Source: Branchiostoma floridae (taxonomy: Eukaryota > Chordata > Leptocardii > Amphioxiformes > Branchiostomatidae). Taken from it: a stretch of DNA of 36,199 nt. Below, piece by piece: positions 1-10,240 of this stretch. Position 1 is the first letter of the stretch; every line of letters starts with the position of its first letter. The position numbers were made by a program, and so were the translations under genes. The stretch is from positions 33,744,957 to 33,781,155 of the forward strand of contig NC_049980.1 in assembly GCF_000003815.2 (NCBI RefSeq). Direction: 5' to 3'. The notes under the pieces were generated by a model, which made no database searches, had not been told where the DNA came from, and saw only the letters and a list, made by a program, of their open reading frames with translations.

Positions 1-2529
1 GCCGAGTTTTTTGCCCTGGGCTAGCTAAAAACACATTCCCCAAACCTGCGCCTCACAAAGTACCCCCGGGTTGGGTTACAAGGTTAATACTAAGCCTCCT
101 GTTTACCGGCCGGGCTGTTGGAACACGGCGATGCCAAAGTTCAGCTCGCCGCGTACCTTCTGTGTACAGTACGGAAAGGGAGAGGAAAAAAGTCTTGTTG
201 TAGCTGTACTGTAGCACAACACAAATGGTGGGCAGCCCTTCGAGCCCACTCGAGAATGGGCAATTCACAGCCCTTGATAACGTGCATGAAATATGTATAA
301 CCCACTCCAAACACCACTTCGTTCTCATGCATTCTCCTCAATACGACGGTAAAAATATACACAGCATTTTGTAGCGAGAGAAGACCACTTCGGTCTTGAA
401 TTGGAGTCATCCGAAGTGATTTTGAAGAGCTCACTTCAGTGGCCGAACCTGTAACTCTCTCCCCCAAACTGCACTAGAACAAAAGCGTGCACAAGTCGGA
501 ACACGGCTTGGATAAACAAGCAGTGAGCGAATCAGTAGAAGATGACCTATTTTCGCTGATTAGATTCTAAGCTGGCCTAATTCGGCATCATATTTCTTGA
601 ATGACAACTTTGTATGACAAACATGACGACTTGCACTGGCATGATCTTATTGTGATGGTCTCCTTTTAAATGAAATAGAAAATATCTGACAAATCATAAA
701 TTTAGGTTTTTGATTTGCAATTTTTGACTTTCCAGAAAATGATTTTATTTTAGTTTTTACCATTCCATCAAAGATATATTTTTGTTGAAATCATAAATAT
801 ATTGAAGTCTATAGTTTGTGAAAGAGAAGAATACTAAATTGACAAGTCATTTATGCCCAGGGTTTGGATTTGGTTGCTGTTGTACATTTTATATTCTAGT
901 AAAAGAAACACAGTTTTAGCAACATTTTGAATTTCTCCTGTATGAATGAAGTTGACCAAATAATTCTTGATCCATGAAAGAATCATTGTGCTTTCATGCA
1001 AAAGAAGTAGTTTAGATGCCTGGTTGCCGTATCCCTGACAACCACTGAAAGTTTGCATTTAGAAATTAAATGCCACCCATGTAGGCAATAATGACATTAG
1101 TAATACAAGAGTCAGAAGCCCAAAAGGGGGGGATTGTTTTTTCCCCAGTACTGTTCTGGTATTGTTGACTTTAACATATCAAAAGAAATTACAACAACAA
1201 ACGATATGATAGGCATATTTATCTAGCCTAGAAGTGTCCCGAAATTTGCATTCATATCTGAAGTTTCTTCCAGTCCACCTTGACACTTGCAGGTTAAATG
1301 TCATTCAATCTGACCCCTTTTGGAACACCTAGGGACAAACCAGGTATAATCTGTGGGAGGGGGTATTCTAGAAATTTTACTGGAAATGTGTCTTGTTGAG
1401 TCAGCTGATAGCTATTCACTGGCAAATCTGTTGTGTTGTTAGATAAGAAGATAGAGGAAAAAAGGCTTATCACAATGACCAAACCAATTTACATATTCAC
1501 TGGATAAGCACTCTGAGAAAGGGGCGATGGAAGGAAAACTTTTTGCTGTGATTGTGAAGGCATTGTTTCAAAACTGTCGTTGACCACTGTTGAAGTATTA
1601 TCGAAATTAAAGTGTGACTCTTGTTTTGGCTTCTTGTATTTCACTGTAAAAACCCTGAAATGAGGACAATTGCTTCCACTGTTGCCCACACTGGCATGTG
1701 CGGGCTTATCTGTAAAATATTCATTGCTTCAGTTGTTTGCCACACAAGTTTTTTTCATGGTAATTTTGACCTATTATTGTTTACATAGCCCCCCTAAAAA
1801 GAAAACAACTCACAGGAAATGCAGAAACCAGACCTTTTCCTTTTGCAGCACAGCTGGGTTCCTGTTAGACTCAACTTTACAGAATTCAAGGTTAAAAATA
1901 ATCCCCTCACACAGAGATTTAAGTTTTCACAAGAAATTTTGAAGTCATGGATTGTTACCAGAGGAAGTTGATATCTTGTAATGCTGTATAGCCTTTTAGA
2001 CTTTACCTTTTACAGACATTCCCATTTTTACCTTTTCCTCACAACAAATTTAGTGAACATTTACAAGACAAACTCATCAAGTTAAATTTGTATTATATAG
2101 TCAAAACTGTTATTCAACCTTCTCACACAAGTTCTCGTCTCCTTTTTATTCACAACAAATTTAGTCAAAACAACAACCACCAATCTTGATACATTTATGA
2201 AGTTTATACAGAAATGAATAATATTTTATACTCAGTCTTGTCCACCTGGTTATTACAAACTATATATAACTTGATTTAAGAAGGTTGACAGTATGATATA
2301 CGATACATCTCTTCTGTAAATGCACAGTAAACTTCGTCTAGTTGTATAGATCATTTTTTTGTACTATGAAAACCAACTGTGTGTTTTGAAGGCTCTTTTG
2401 CATTATTACCTCCCCCTCCAGTTTTGATATTATGTGTACTTCACGTGTTATGGCCATGGTTTTTGAGTGTTAGATAGCACTTGTTAAATCTTTTCTGCAA
2501 TATCTAACTTATTTTCTGTTCCCCTGCAG
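1..2529 (+). other. Probable intron of the RGM gene, no exon recognised
   Basis: This is AT-rich sequence without a supportable coding exon. It ends in a pyrimidine-rich tract and an AG acceptor directly before the RGM exon at 2530, so at least its right part is the last intron of that gene. Short open frames show no family resemblance. Around 220-262 there is an imperfect palindrome (GCCCACTCGAGAATGGGC), and around 384-401 a short AAGACC/GGTCTT stem. Both are of unknown meaning. Earlier RGM exons must lie upstream of the window. Confidence 0.5.
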
Positions 2530-3249
2530 CTGACGGTGATTGTGAAGGGAGAGGTGGCGGAATGTGCGCGGGAAAAGGTCTACCAGGCGCAGCAGAACAA
2601 CCTCCCGGATGCCTTCGCTGACGGAACGCGCAGTGGCGGCCCGAACGGAATCCGCAGCCTCGTGCTCGACGTTCGGGTGCCGGGCAGGCACGTGGAGATC
2701 CACATCCGGTACATCGATACCACCATCGTGCTGCGCCAGATCGGGAACTACTTAACGTTTGCGATCCGGATGCCTGAGGACGTGATAAACACGGGTAATG
2801 TTGACGAGGATGGGCTGCAGCTGTGCGTGAAAGGATGCCCGCTGAGCGAGAGAATAGACTACGTGGAGTTCCTGAAGCACCCGCCGCAGTCTTCGAACAC
2901 GGTGCTTCACCGTAGCGAGGTCGCCATGCCCAAGGATTTGGCGATAGCGAAATGCCGGCAGAGCAACGTGACAGACTTCTACCTGGATTCCTGTGTGTTT
3001 GACCTCATGACCACGGGAGACGCCAACTTCACCCTAGCAGCTAAGAGCGCGCTTGAGGATGTGAATAGATTGCATCCGAACCCCGGGAGAACTCACCGAA
3101 ACAGAACGATAGAGTCTCACCTCAACGTTTCACAAACGCCAGTCAACAGTGCCCCGTCGAGAACTCTCCCCAGACGGACGCTCTCCCTGTACATGTTACT
3201 CATCTCGTGTATAATTTTATTAACTAATTGGTCATATTTTGTAACATAA
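2530..3249 (+). CDS. RGM: Repulsive guidance molecule (RGM/hemojuvelin family), last coding exon (partial gene)
   Basis: The exon follows a CTGCAG acceptor at 2524-2529 and reads in phase 0 for 239 residues to a TAA stop. RGM proteins are GPI-anchored surface proteins that bind neogenin and act as BMP co-receptors. What I see matches the C-terminal half of the family: a strand region with TTIVLRQIGNYLTFAIRMPE, then LQLCVKGCP, then the hallmark CVFDLMTTGDANFTLAA followed by LEDV. The cysteine spacing fits the family, and there are several N-glycosylation sequons (NVT, NFT, NRT, NVS). The C-terminus is a hydrophobic stretch of about 20 residues (from SLYMLL) preceded by basic and small residues, as expected for a GPI-attachment signal. 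The partial von Willebrand D-type region with the autocleavage site would be in upstream exons, outside the window. Family assignment is confident; which vertebrate RGM it matches best cannot be decided here. Confidence 0.95.
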   Translation: MTVIVKGEVAECAREKVYQAQQNNLPDAFADGTRSGGPNGIRSLVLDVRVPGRHVEIHIRYIDTTIVLRQIGNYLTFAIRMPEDVINTGNVDEDGLQLCVKGCPLSERIDYVEFLKHPPQSSNTVLHRSEVAMPKDLAIAKCRQSNVTDFYLDSCVFDLMTTGDANFTLAAKSALEDVNRLHPNPGRTHRNRTIESHLNVSQTPVNSAPSRTLPRRTLSLYMLLISCIILLTNWSYFVT

Positions 3250-4250
3250 CTAATATAATAATCTAATATATATTTCAATTATAAAAAAGACTTTATATAC
3301 AACTCTCACAGCACACGACAGATGTACATATGTTGAGAAGAATATGTTGTGCTGGGCTTTTTCTACTATTGATAATTACGGTAGTAGCATTAGTAGCGAA
3401 GGCACCCCTCATAGTACCTGTACAAACCCTTTCCCCAAGCCGACTAGAGCGAGGAAAATAACTTATAAACGCTTCAGAACACGTCTCAGAACTTTCCTCT
3501 CTACCTCCCTACCTCCTCTTCTACTGACCACTGGAACACCTAACATTTATATGTAGATCGAAGTTGTAAAATTACGACTAGTTGGTCGTAAGCAGAACGA
3601 GACCTATTTCTGAAGTATTGGAGTAGAAGTCTGAGAATACAAGGGGATAGAAAAACATGAGGGCCAGTTTAACTCAGATACAAACCAAGAAGGATATTTT
3701 AGGGGTGGAGGGCTGGGGAATTGTGTCATTTTAGTTGGGTGAAAAACTCAGATCAGTACATGGGAAGGATAAATTCAAAAAAGAATTTGAAATTTTGAGA
3801 ATTTGCTTCCAGGAAAATTGTACAACCACCCTTCATATATTTCTTGGCTTGTCCCTGAGTTGACACCACATACTCTCATATTTACATTTGTTAGGGTTTA
3901 AAAAAAAACTGCTTTTCATTTTTAAGGGTTGGAAAAACCTGTTATGGTGCTGCAGACTTGAAATGAATAGGAAAAATTCTTCCCTTCCAAACTGTTCTGT
4001 CCAACCCAGATGGCGTTTGAACCCCCCAGTCTAACCTTATTGTTAGTCACCTTGCAGTTGCCATTCCAACATGGCGGTTCGGTTCAGTTTACCTCAGTTC
4101 GGTTCTTGTTGTTAAGAAAACCTGCGCCCTCCCCTCTCTCCTACTGGCATGTTAGGTATAGTTGTATATTTTAAATTATTCAAAAAGACTTACTAAAAGT
4201 ATTCCTCTTCTAAGGAAGTTGTAAAAAATAAAGAAACGTTAAAGAAAAGG
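3250..4250 (+). other. RGM 3' untranslated region
   Basis: About 1 kb of noncoding, AT-rich sequence lies between the RGM stop codon and a canonical poly(A) signal at 4227-4232. No other gene was recognised in it. The 3' end is inferred from the hexamer and the GU-rich element that follows; it is not directly visible. Confidence 0.7.
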
Positions 4251-4290
4251 TGTTGTGTCGTCGCAAGTATGACAGTGTTTGTGTGTTTGG
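4227..4290 (+). terminator. Poly(A) signal of RGM: AATAAA plus GU-rich downstream element
   Basis: AATAAA at 4227-4232 is followed by GU-rich sequence: TGTTGTGTCGTC near 4250 and GTGTTTGTGTGTTTGG near 4276. This is the expected arrangement of hexamer and downstream cleavage-factor element, about 1 kb after the RGM stop. Confidence 0.7.
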
Positions 4291-7200
4291 TTCCTTGTAA
4301 GCTTGTTGTTCAGTGTTGGGTTTCCTAAGAACCTTATAACATGTGCCTTGGGCAGCTATTAGGTTTCAGTGTACAACTCTGTTCCGGCCGTCCCGTATGT
4401 AAACCAGATTTGGGATCCCAAATACCCGCACGGGAGATTATCTCACCTATTGCGATTCCTTATCACCTATTGGGCTATTTTAGATATCTTTCGTGTGCTC
4501 GGCGGCACAAAGGCCCCTTTCAGTATTTGTTCAAAGGGTAAACTGTGAGTGAATTAGAAAACGTGCTTGTGTGACCGTTCCCTTGGCGCTCTACACCAAA
4601 GCGGCCTCAGTCATCAAATATATCCCACTGGGATGGCCAACAGTAGGTCTTTTCGAATGCTAATATATGATGACAGCGCGCCGTGGAAAGAAAAGAAGAG
4701 AAGACATACAACCCACGGAAATCTGTTTCACTGTACGAACTGTTGCGATCGTGTTTGGCTGTATATCCAGTTTGTAAACCACAGAGGTTGTAGCGTATGT
4801 TATAGCTCGAACTCTGCATGGATATGGTTTGTGTTTTCACCGTGTCCGTTCGCATTGAGGTAGAAGGTGGGAAACTCTAGCAGCGCTGCGGGGAGTTTTG
4901 GACCCTAGCGCAGACAACAACTTGCCGCCTGTGGTGCTGGGAGTTGGGATAAATAATACAAATAGCGCGAACAAAGGCAGTAGAGAGGCACGCAGTCTGT
5001 TGGGGGGTGGAAAGGGTTGGAATGTGTGGTGGGCTGCATGGGGGGGGAGGGGGGCAGGGGGCGAGAGAGCGGGCAGAGATCGCGGAGGTGCCGGGAAGGG
5101 ACCCGAAGTATGCGGGGGCTGATTTGCATGGCGTACTGCCGCCAGGTGTGTGCCAGGTGTGAAGGTTGACACACGTGTGCACACAAATACTCGGCCGCGT
5201 GTTGACAGTACGGCCGAGCTCCGTGATACCGGATCAATGGTTGCCGTGGCAACGAGCATTAATTTGCTTGTTTAAACAGGAGGGAATAAGCTGTGCTGTG
5301 TGTGAGCACTCGTCCTCCGTCCAGGATTAAAACCCCGCCTTGTAGGACCGCACTGGGTGGCGGGGCATGGCAGAAGCCAAACAAAGGTTAATTAAAAAAG
5401 GCGGAGCTTCGCAGTTCTCTTGCTGAAGAGGGCCAATTTCGACCCTAAAATAGCTGTCTCGGTTTGCTTTTCTACATACAGTCCAGGAGACTAAATTTGA
5501 AAGTTTTGAGACAAACAGAATTGTCCGAGAGAGAAGTTTAGGTAAAAATCGAACGCGCGTTCTTCTGGCTTGTCGTCAACTCCATGGTAAAGGATTGATG
5601 GGTCGGGGACGGTACGTTAATGATAGAGGGGAGATCGTCGAGTTGTCAAATGCCTGTCCCTCACGGCCAAACTGACGTTAAACATATAAACGTGTTAAAT
5701 TATTTCCCCGTCTAAGCATGGAGGGTTTATCAAGATAACCTCAATGGCCCAAGTTCATCGAAGGAATTGTCCGTGCCAGCGAGCAAAGAACCCTTACGGG
5801 GTCAAGGTGAATGGTTTTTCAACCACCAAGGTCAGGGTTAATTTATTGAATTTCAACATGACAGTAGAAAGTTTTGCCATACGGACAAAAAGATAGAATT
5901 TTGCAAATGATACGCTTTTAGATTTAATTATTCATTCGCCCTTTTCTCCTACGGTAAAAAAAATTACACCAAGTCACCAACATTCAAAAACAAACGCTAA
6001 CGTTAAACAAGTTAGTGATGATATCAAAAGTACCTGGTGTTTGAGAAAAGACCAATTCCAATGTTCATGCACCATTAAATCAGGTTGGACTTCTTGATCA
6101 AAAAGATATCACCAGACGTTTCGTCCAGACGATGTATTTTGAATAACAGAGATTTAAAGTAAGAAGTGCATTTCAACGTGAACTTGGGAGAAACTACGAT
6201 ACTTTCAGTTCCTCCAAGAGGCCTTGGCACCACTCCCTCCCCTCACACCAACATTGATCGCTCCCTCCCCATTCTCCCTCACCCCGCTCCCAACACGAAC
6301 CTCCCCCAATCGCGGCGAACAAATTGATCATTGACCGATCTACCAACGAGTTACAAAGCGATGAATGCCATGGCCTGAGGCGAGCCAGGCTGCAGTGGTA
6401 GTGTTGGCAGGGCGGACTTCCCTCCCTTTCCCCGGTGGGGATTAAACTCTAGACAGCATCGCGCATCTGCGAAACATTTGAGCGCAGATCCGTTCTGCCC
6501 CGGCTGTTGGCACGCAATTTGCGGTACGGATGCCTGCCTTGATCCTGGCCGGAACCCAGAGAGATCGCGGCGTGTTGTTCGGTCGGTCACGTAGGCAAGG
6601 TGGGCCCGAGCGCCACGGGTCAGCAGCGCCGCGATGCGGAAATATTACACACTGCAGCAGATAGACTTTCCAGTCACCTGTCAAGGACTGCTAACTGCTA
6701 CTGTGAACCCATGAAATACATCTGCTGTATTACTTGCATAAATAAAGATGAAGAATTTTCTTTTATGTTCATGGCATGCCCCGACCTTGCACACCTGGGA
6801 AAAGGTATTTTGTGAAAATGAGCACCTATCTTTGGTAAGGGACTTCTTTCCGATACGACGTTAATTGGACACCATCTTTTGGGAAAGCCACATCCCGAGC
6901 ACATGTGGGAAATCAGGATCAAGTAATTCTCTCTGGTTATGTCTTCTGTGGCCAGTTTTCCTACGGATTCCTCAATGGAAACAGAAAAATCCTGACATCT
7001 AAGTTATCAATGACACCTACCAACCTCTTTACCTCCAAACGTACCCAGTGGCACATGGCTGTTTCAGTAGCAGGGTATATCATAATATCACAGGGAATAG
7101 TTGCTAGCCCTTCTCCCCTCACCTCCTAGATTATAAGTCAAATACAGGACCCCCATTTTACATCCCTCCTGAGATGGGTGCAGCCCTAACCGATATGCCA
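4291..7200. other. Intergenic region, no gene recognised
   Basis: Short open frames on both strands show no recognisable family, and several are proline- or glycine-rich products of skewed base composition. Notable sub-stretches are a GC-rich and G-run-rich block around 4980-5110 and a pyrimidine-rich block around 6228-6312 (CTCCCTCCCC-type). I see no tRNA, rRNA or intact transposon here. Confidence 0.5.
4999..5064 (+). other. G-rich tract with G-quadruplex potential
   Basis: Runs of G recur with short spacers: TTGGGGGGTGG near 5000, then a dense block at about 5036-5063 with runs of 9, 6 and 5 G separated by one to three bases. This satisfies the usual four-run pattern for an intramolecular quadruplex on the plus strand. 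No adjacent gene start was identified, so any regulatory role is unknown. Confidence 0.5.
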
Positions 7201-7208
7201 AGTTAGGC

Positions 7209-7295
7209 CACCCTCACACTCAGGGTTGACATCGCGGCAAAGCCTAACGATATCACCCCTGACAATTCAGCCAGGATATTTGGGTATTTGGGGCG
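7209..7295 (+). repeat. Left 87-bp terminal inverted repeat of the DNA transposon
   Basis: It begins CACCCTCACACTCAGGG and ends TTTGGGGCG. It is the reverse complement of 9899-9985 with no mismatch seen by eye. Confidence 0.9.
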
Positions 7296-7335
7296 TGGCT
7301 TCTAACCAACTGGCTTTTTGTTGTCGAAAGCTCGG

Positions 7336-7468
7336 AAAGGCGCCATATAAGGCGACTCATTAATATTCAAGAGCAAGATAACAGTACCGGCGTAACGTTC
7401 TTTCAGCGTCCAGACGTCTTTATCAGGTACCAAAGTTAACATTTGTCGGTTCTGTGGGTATAGGGTAA
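7336..7468 (+). repeat. 133-bp direct repeat, upstream copy (LINE target-site duplication)
   Basis: The sequence from AAAGGCGCCATATAAGG to GGGTATAGGGTAA is identical, base for base as far as I can read, to 9592-9724. The LINE occupies exactly the space between the copies. The two outer flanks belong to the same DNA transposon, so this is a duplication of the insertion target. Confidence 0.9.
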
Positions 7469-7470
7469 TC

Positions 7471-9213
7471 AGGACCAACGAACACATAAAAGGACTTAAG
7501 ATACACACCCTGGAAACCAAGGTCTCACAGTTAGCTGATGATTCTAATTTTCCTCTGCAACCCGAAGCACAATCTTTTGTAGCCCTCGTTGAAGATTTAA
7601 AGAATTTTTCAATAATTTCTGGCTTAAAACCGAACTTTGACAAATGTACGATTTTAAGAATAGGCTCTTTAAAAAACACAACTTTTTCTCTCCCTTGTGA
7701 TCTTCCTATCAAATGGACTAATGGCCCTGTACAACTTCTAGGGATTATGCTGGGTTTAGGCACAACTGGTTATACCGAAAAATTAGATCAGAATTACTGG
7801 ACAAAACTAGCTAAGATAGACAAGATCTTGCTCCCCTGGAGAGGACATTCCTTAACACTTTTTGGTAAAATTGCCTTGGTGAACTCTCTAATAGTATCAC
7901 AATTTACATATCTATTCATGGCATTACCTTCTCCTAGCGCCAAGTTCTTTAAGGAGTATGAGAAAAAGATATTCAATTTCATTTGGAATGGGCGCCCAGA
8001 AAAGATTAAACGCAAGGTTATATATAACACCTATGACTGTGGTGGTCTGAAATTAATACACTTACCCACTTTTGATCTCACTCGTAAGGCATCGTGGATA
8101 CCTAGACTATGGCAAGCAAAAACACCTTTAAGTAAATACTTGACTGATTTCCCAGATCCTGTATGTAAACTTTACCCTTTCTTGCAATTATCTAAATATC
8201 ATATAGACTGTATTTTTACTAAGTTTTCTCGGTCTGTTAGTCCTTTCTTCATCAATGCCCTTAAAGCATGGCTTTCCTTCCAATTTAAGCCACCTGAAAC
8301 ACACCAGGACATACAATCACAGCTTTTATGGCTCAACTCAAATATTACTATAGACAGCAAGCCTATTCACTTTAGAAAGCAAGCTACTGGTCAAATATTA
8401 TTTATAAGTGACCTTTTAGATACAAATGGAAAATTTTTGTCATATAAGGAATTATCGCTGAAATTTGGGAAAACTCTTCAAATGATGGAATATAATCAAA
8501 TAATCTCCGCTATCCCAAGCACCTGGAAAAGACATCTTAAGGATAAACCACTTACTATAGGACCTAATGCACCCTTCATAACAAACTATTCCTGGTTGGG
8601 GGCACGTAAGATAAATAAAGATATATACATGACAACTCTTTTAACAAATAACGTAGTCCAAACCCCAGTTAAAATCCAAACATATTGGGAAGAAATACTT
8701 GACATAATAATACCATGGAAACAAGTTTTTAGACTGATATACAGGACTACAATATGTCCGAGACTAAGATTTTTCCAATTTAGGATGTTACATAAATTTC
8801 TACCTACCAGAAAAATGTTATATATTTGGAAACTCTCGGACAGCCCTATTTGCATACACTGTGGAAATGAGCAAGAAGATACACTGCATCTATTTTGGGA
8901 ATGTCCAAGAGTTTCCCAATTTTGGAGAGATGTTAAGAAATGGCACGAACGAGTATCGAGTGAACCATTACACATAGATTTAGCAAGTGTAATTTTGGGT
9001 GATCTAACAGTAAATTCCCCTAGGCTGAACAATACACTAATATTAATGGCAAAATTTTTTATTTACAAACAGCAAGAAAAACACCTATCATTAAACCATT
9101 TTATCTCATATATTAAGACTTCTTACAAATTGGAATTTATAATAGCTTCCAGAAAGAACAAATTGGCAGTTCACTACAGTAAATGGGGAGAAATACTTCA
9201 CATCATTTCTTAA
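7471..9213 (+). CDS. LINE ORF2p, C-terminal fragment (end of reverse transcriptase plus C-terminal domain)
   Basis: ORF2p of L1-clade LINEs nicks target DNA and reverse-transcribes the element RNA at the nick. This open frame reads continuously for about 580 codons to TAA at 9211-9213. Near its start it has KVSQLADDS, the polymerase catalytic motif (normally [FY]ADD; here Leu-Ala-Asp-Asp), followed by the ISGLKPNFDKC segment typical of RT thumb-proximal regions. Further on come LPWRGHSLTLFGKIALVNSL, FIWNGRP and GGLKLIHLP, as in the post-RT region of L1/Tx1 elements. Near the end a C-x2-C...H...C array (CIHCGNEQEDTLHLFWEC) followed by FW is the C-terminal zinc-knuckle-like motif. There is no RNase H domain. 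It lacks its own start because of 5' truncation; an internal ATG at 7747 is not a natural start. Confidence 0.9.
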   Translation, partial: RTNEHIKGLKIHTLETKVSQLADDSNFPLQPEAQSFVALVEDLKNFSIISGLKPNFDKCTILRIGSLKNTTFSLPCDLPIKWTNGPVQLLGIMLGLGTTGYTEKLDQNYWTKLAKIDKILLPWRGHSLTLFGKIALVNSLIVSQFTYLFMALPSPSAKFFKEYEKKIFNFIWNGRPEKIKRKVIYNTYDCGGLKLIHLPTFDLTRKASWIPRLWQAKTPLSKYLTDFPDPVCKLYPFLQLSKYHIDCIFTKFSRSVSPFFINALKAWLSFQFKPPETHQDIQSQLLWLNSNITIDSKPIHFRKQATGQILFISDLLDTNGKFLSYKELSLKFGKTLQMMEYNQIISAIPSTWKRHLKDKPLTIGPNAPFITNYSWLGARKINKDIYMTTLLTNNVVQTPVKIQTYWEEILDIIIPWKQVFRLIYRTTICPRLRFFQFRMLHKFLPTRKMLYIWKLSDSPICIHCGNEQEDTLHLFWECPRVSQFWRDVKKWHERVSSEPLHIDLASVILGDLTVNSPRLNNTLILMAKFFIYKQQEKHLSLNHFISYIKTSYKLEFIIASRKNKLAVHYSKWGEILHIIS

Positions 9214-9594
9214 ACCCCTCTATTTTCTTTTTGTCTTTTGCTACTCTTGTGGTTTTGCATTATTCAATTATTTTCACTAGTATTTGAAGCGAAATGTTGT
9301 ATTGATGGTTTCTTATGTGTCTGTACTTTATTTGAGATTATTCTTGTTTAAAGTTTACCATTGATTTACACTGATGTTACTTTTCTTATGTAAACGATAC
9401 TACCTTATACTGCTGTATTAGTTTATTTGGTTGGTATTATTTTCTTCCCGCTGTAGTATTGTTATCTATTTTTGGATCCGTGGTTTATGTTTATGTTTTG
9501 TCTCAGTTATTGTCTCCATCTCTATTGTCATTATGTATTCTTCTGTTATTTCTGTTTATTTGAAATGCAATAAATATAAAAAAAAAAAAAAAAA
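9214..9594 (+). other. LINE 3'UTR and poly(A) tail
   Basis: T-rich sequence follows the ORF2 stop, then GCAATAAATATAAA (AATAAA around 9569) and an A tract to about 9594. This marks the 3' end of the reverse-transcribed RNA. Confidence 0.8.
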
Positions 9595-9724
9595 GGCGCC
9601 ATATAAGGCGACTCATTAATATTCAAGAGCAAGATAACAGTACCGGCGTAACGTTCTTTCAGCGTCCAGACGTCTTTATCAGGTACCAAAGTTAACATTT
9701 GTCGGTTCTGTGGGTATAGGGTAA
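9592..9724 (+). repeat. 133-bp direct repeat, downstream copy (LINE target-site duplication)
   Basis: It starts within or right after the LINE poly(A) tail and repeats 7336-7468 exactly. The first AAA could be tail or target, so the duplication is 130-133 bp. Confidence 0.9.
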
Positions 9725-9898
9725 CCACGGCATCACCGTATACCGACCTAGCATACGAAAAAAAAAACATTACCATCACGCAAAGATAAACAGATCTTTG
9801 TACACGCCGCGCCGTACGCTGTTTCTTCGAAACTTGCAATCCGGTCGCTGATTGGCCCGCGACAATTCAGGCAAGCTCATTAATATTCATAAGCAGGG

Positions 9899-9985
9899 CG
9901 CCCCAAATACCCAAATATCCTGGCTGAATTGTCAGGGGTGATATCGTTAGGCTTTGCCGCGATGTCAACCCTGAGTGTGAGGGTG
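9899..9985 (-). repeat. Right 87-bp terminal inverted repeat of the DNA transposon
   Basis: It begins CGCCCCAAATACCC on the plus strand and ends GTGTGAGGGTG, directly before the second AGTTAGGC. It mirrors 7209-7295. Confidence 0.9.
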
Positions 9986-10160
9986 AGTTAGGCTAACGTC
10001 ACATTTCCAAACCGGGGCTGTTTGTGGAAACGAAAAATAGAAATGTATACGTAAAAATATACCGAAATAATGCCCACAACTATTCTCTTCCTGCTACACC
10101 AAAAAGCAGTTACTCGTCACTGACGAAAAACACTGGATCAGTGGATGGTTGTATAAAACG

Positions 10161-10240
10161 TCTGACCATTTCCAAAATCATACCCAGTTACTTGAGTACT
10201 TGCTTTTTGGCTTATCTTATTACCTAGATGTTTAACCTTT
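10161..10240 (+). repeat. Dispersed repeat family A, copy 1
   Basis: TCTGACCATTTCCAAAATCA followed by CCAGTTACTTGAGTA, a CTTTTTGGCT block and TAGATGTTTAACCTT recurs with few changes at 16614-16690. A shorter inverted copy lies at 19189-19230. It is a short interspersed noncoding family with no coding capacity seen. Confidence 0.75.

Larger units (their letters stand above)
7469..9594 (+). mobile_element. 5'-truncated L1/Tx1-type LINE retrotransposon with poly(A) tail
   Basis: The element begins inside the reverse transcriptase domain and runs through the C-terminal part of ORF2, a 3'UTR of about 360 bp and an AATAAA followed by a run of A ending near 9594. It sits in the middle of a DNA transposon and is bounded by a 133-bp target duplication. 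The frame is open from the insertion point to the stop, and both flanking duplications are identical, so the insertion is probably young. Truncation removes the endonuclease and the first part of the RT, so this copy cannot move on its own. Confidence 0.9.
7201..9993. mobile_element. Nonautonomous DNA transposon (MITE) with 8-bp target duplication, interrupted by a LINE
   Basis: AGTTAGGC at 7201-7208 is repeated in direct orientation at 9986-9993. Just inside lie terminal inverted repeats of 87 bp (7209-7295 and 9899-9985) that I read as identical when one is reverse-complemented; each begins CACCCTCACACTCAGGG. With the internal LINE and one copy of its 133-bp duplication removed, the element is about 520 bp and has no transposase. 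An 8-bp duplication fits hAT, P or Merlin-type transposases; the termini are not the classic CAGNG of hAT, so the superfamily is open. Confidence 0.9.

Noticed and set aside
1670-1942. 90-codon plus-strand open frame before the RGM exon
   Set aside because: No domain, no splice-site context and low-complexity composition; treated as intron.
4837-5259. Overlapping minus-strand proline-rich open frames (101-140 codons)
   Set aside because: They result from the G-rich plus strand; three frames are open at once and none has a domain.
7302-9839. Minus-strand open frames sharing a 40-residue stretch at 7302-7763 and 9546-9839
   Set aside because: The shared peptide is just the 133-bp duplication read backwards; the first frame also runs antisense through the LINE.
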